NCBI GenBank assembly: GCA_028291515.1
Contig: JAQGHU010000106.1
Location: 1-64,000, forward strand
Direction: 5' to 3'
Length of the DNA: 64,000 bases
DNA from: Schlesneria sp.
Lineage (GTDB): Bacteria > Planctomycetota > Planctomycetia > Planctomycetales > Planctomycetaceae
Shown here: positions 63,931-64,000 of the stretch, one piece after another
Position numbering within the stretch: position 1 is the first letter of the stretch
Layout: the number at the start of each line of letters is the position of its first letter
Program-made: the position numbers and the translations under genes
Notes under the pieces: generated by a model
Database searches by the model: none
What the model was told of the DNA's origin: nothing
Seen by the model: only the letters and a program-made list of their open reading frames with translations

Positions 63931-64000
63931 TATTGTTTTCCTACAAAGAATGGATTGAGGGTTGCCCGCAGATGTGCGTTGGCAACCGAGTTCGATTGGG

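Overview
The window looks like chromosomal DNA of a flagellated planctomycete. The main reasons are the DUF1549/DUF1553 plus DUF1501 pair (56752-60039), a tandem of BlaR1-like M56 peptidases with large C-terminal extensions, a Tat-exported acetylxylan-esterase-like protein, and many planctomycete-style small secreted proteins. Genes for LpxC, LpxA and OmpH/Skp show a Gram-negative envelope. The genus cannot be fixed from sequence alone; a Schlesneria-like member of Planctomycetia would fit. No rRNA, tRNA, CRISPR array or complete insertion sequence was recognised.

Layout. 0.6-4.3 kb (+): two ABC ATPases, each followed by an ABC-2-type permease. 4.3-18.5 kb (-): a surface-polysaccharide cluster of flippase, acetyltransferase, asparagine-synthase-like amidotransferase, three GT4 glycosyltransferases, a Wzy-like membrane protein, a fused phosphoglycosyltransferase/acetyltransferase, a sugar aminotransferase and an O-antigen-ligase/TPR protein. 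Several start/stop overlaps support one operon. 18.8-20.4 kb (-): a sigma-54-type activator with a degenerate ATPase. 21-25.5 kb: purC, a GH10-like protein and pgk. 25.6-26.2 kb: a frameshifted small membrane-protein gene facing a short tail-like fragment. 26.3-30.1 kb (-): flagellin, fliD and fliS. 30.6-33.8 kb: esterase-like protein and a secreted unknown. 33.9-37.7 kb (-): ompH, lpxC, lpxA and a Gfo/Idh oxidoreductase, a lipid A module. 38.2-40.8 kb (+): STAS protein, Ser/Thr kinase with a receiver-like tail, and nnrE. 40.8-43.9 kb: bcp, a DksA-like gene, lspA and an FAD oxidoreductase.

44.3-51.6 kb (+) is the most unusual region: a BlaI-type repressor gene with a palindrome inside its promoter, then two paralogous M56/BlaR1-like membrane peptidases. 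Their sensor parts are replaced by a SurA/PpiC-like chaperone domain in the first, and by BamA-like POTRA repeats, an OstA-like segment and HEAT-like repeats in the second. A leftover blaI 3' end between them points to duplication of a blaI-blaR unit. SurA and BamA act together in outer-membrane protein assembly, so I infer an envelope-stress sensor.

51.7-64 kb: a second DegT-type aminotransferase, three related secreted proteins with a carboxypeptidase-regulatory-like domain, the DUF1501 and DUF1549/1553 genes, a small unknown gene, a soluble histidine kinase and pnp.

Between genes lie several repeat families: a REP/REPIN-like palindrome (six copies), an AT-rich TTTGCAATT-type element (two loci), large GC-rich palindromes, and several good hairpin terminators. 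Nine proteins, all on the minus strand, end in Ala-Ala, usually with Arg just before it; this is far more than chance would give.
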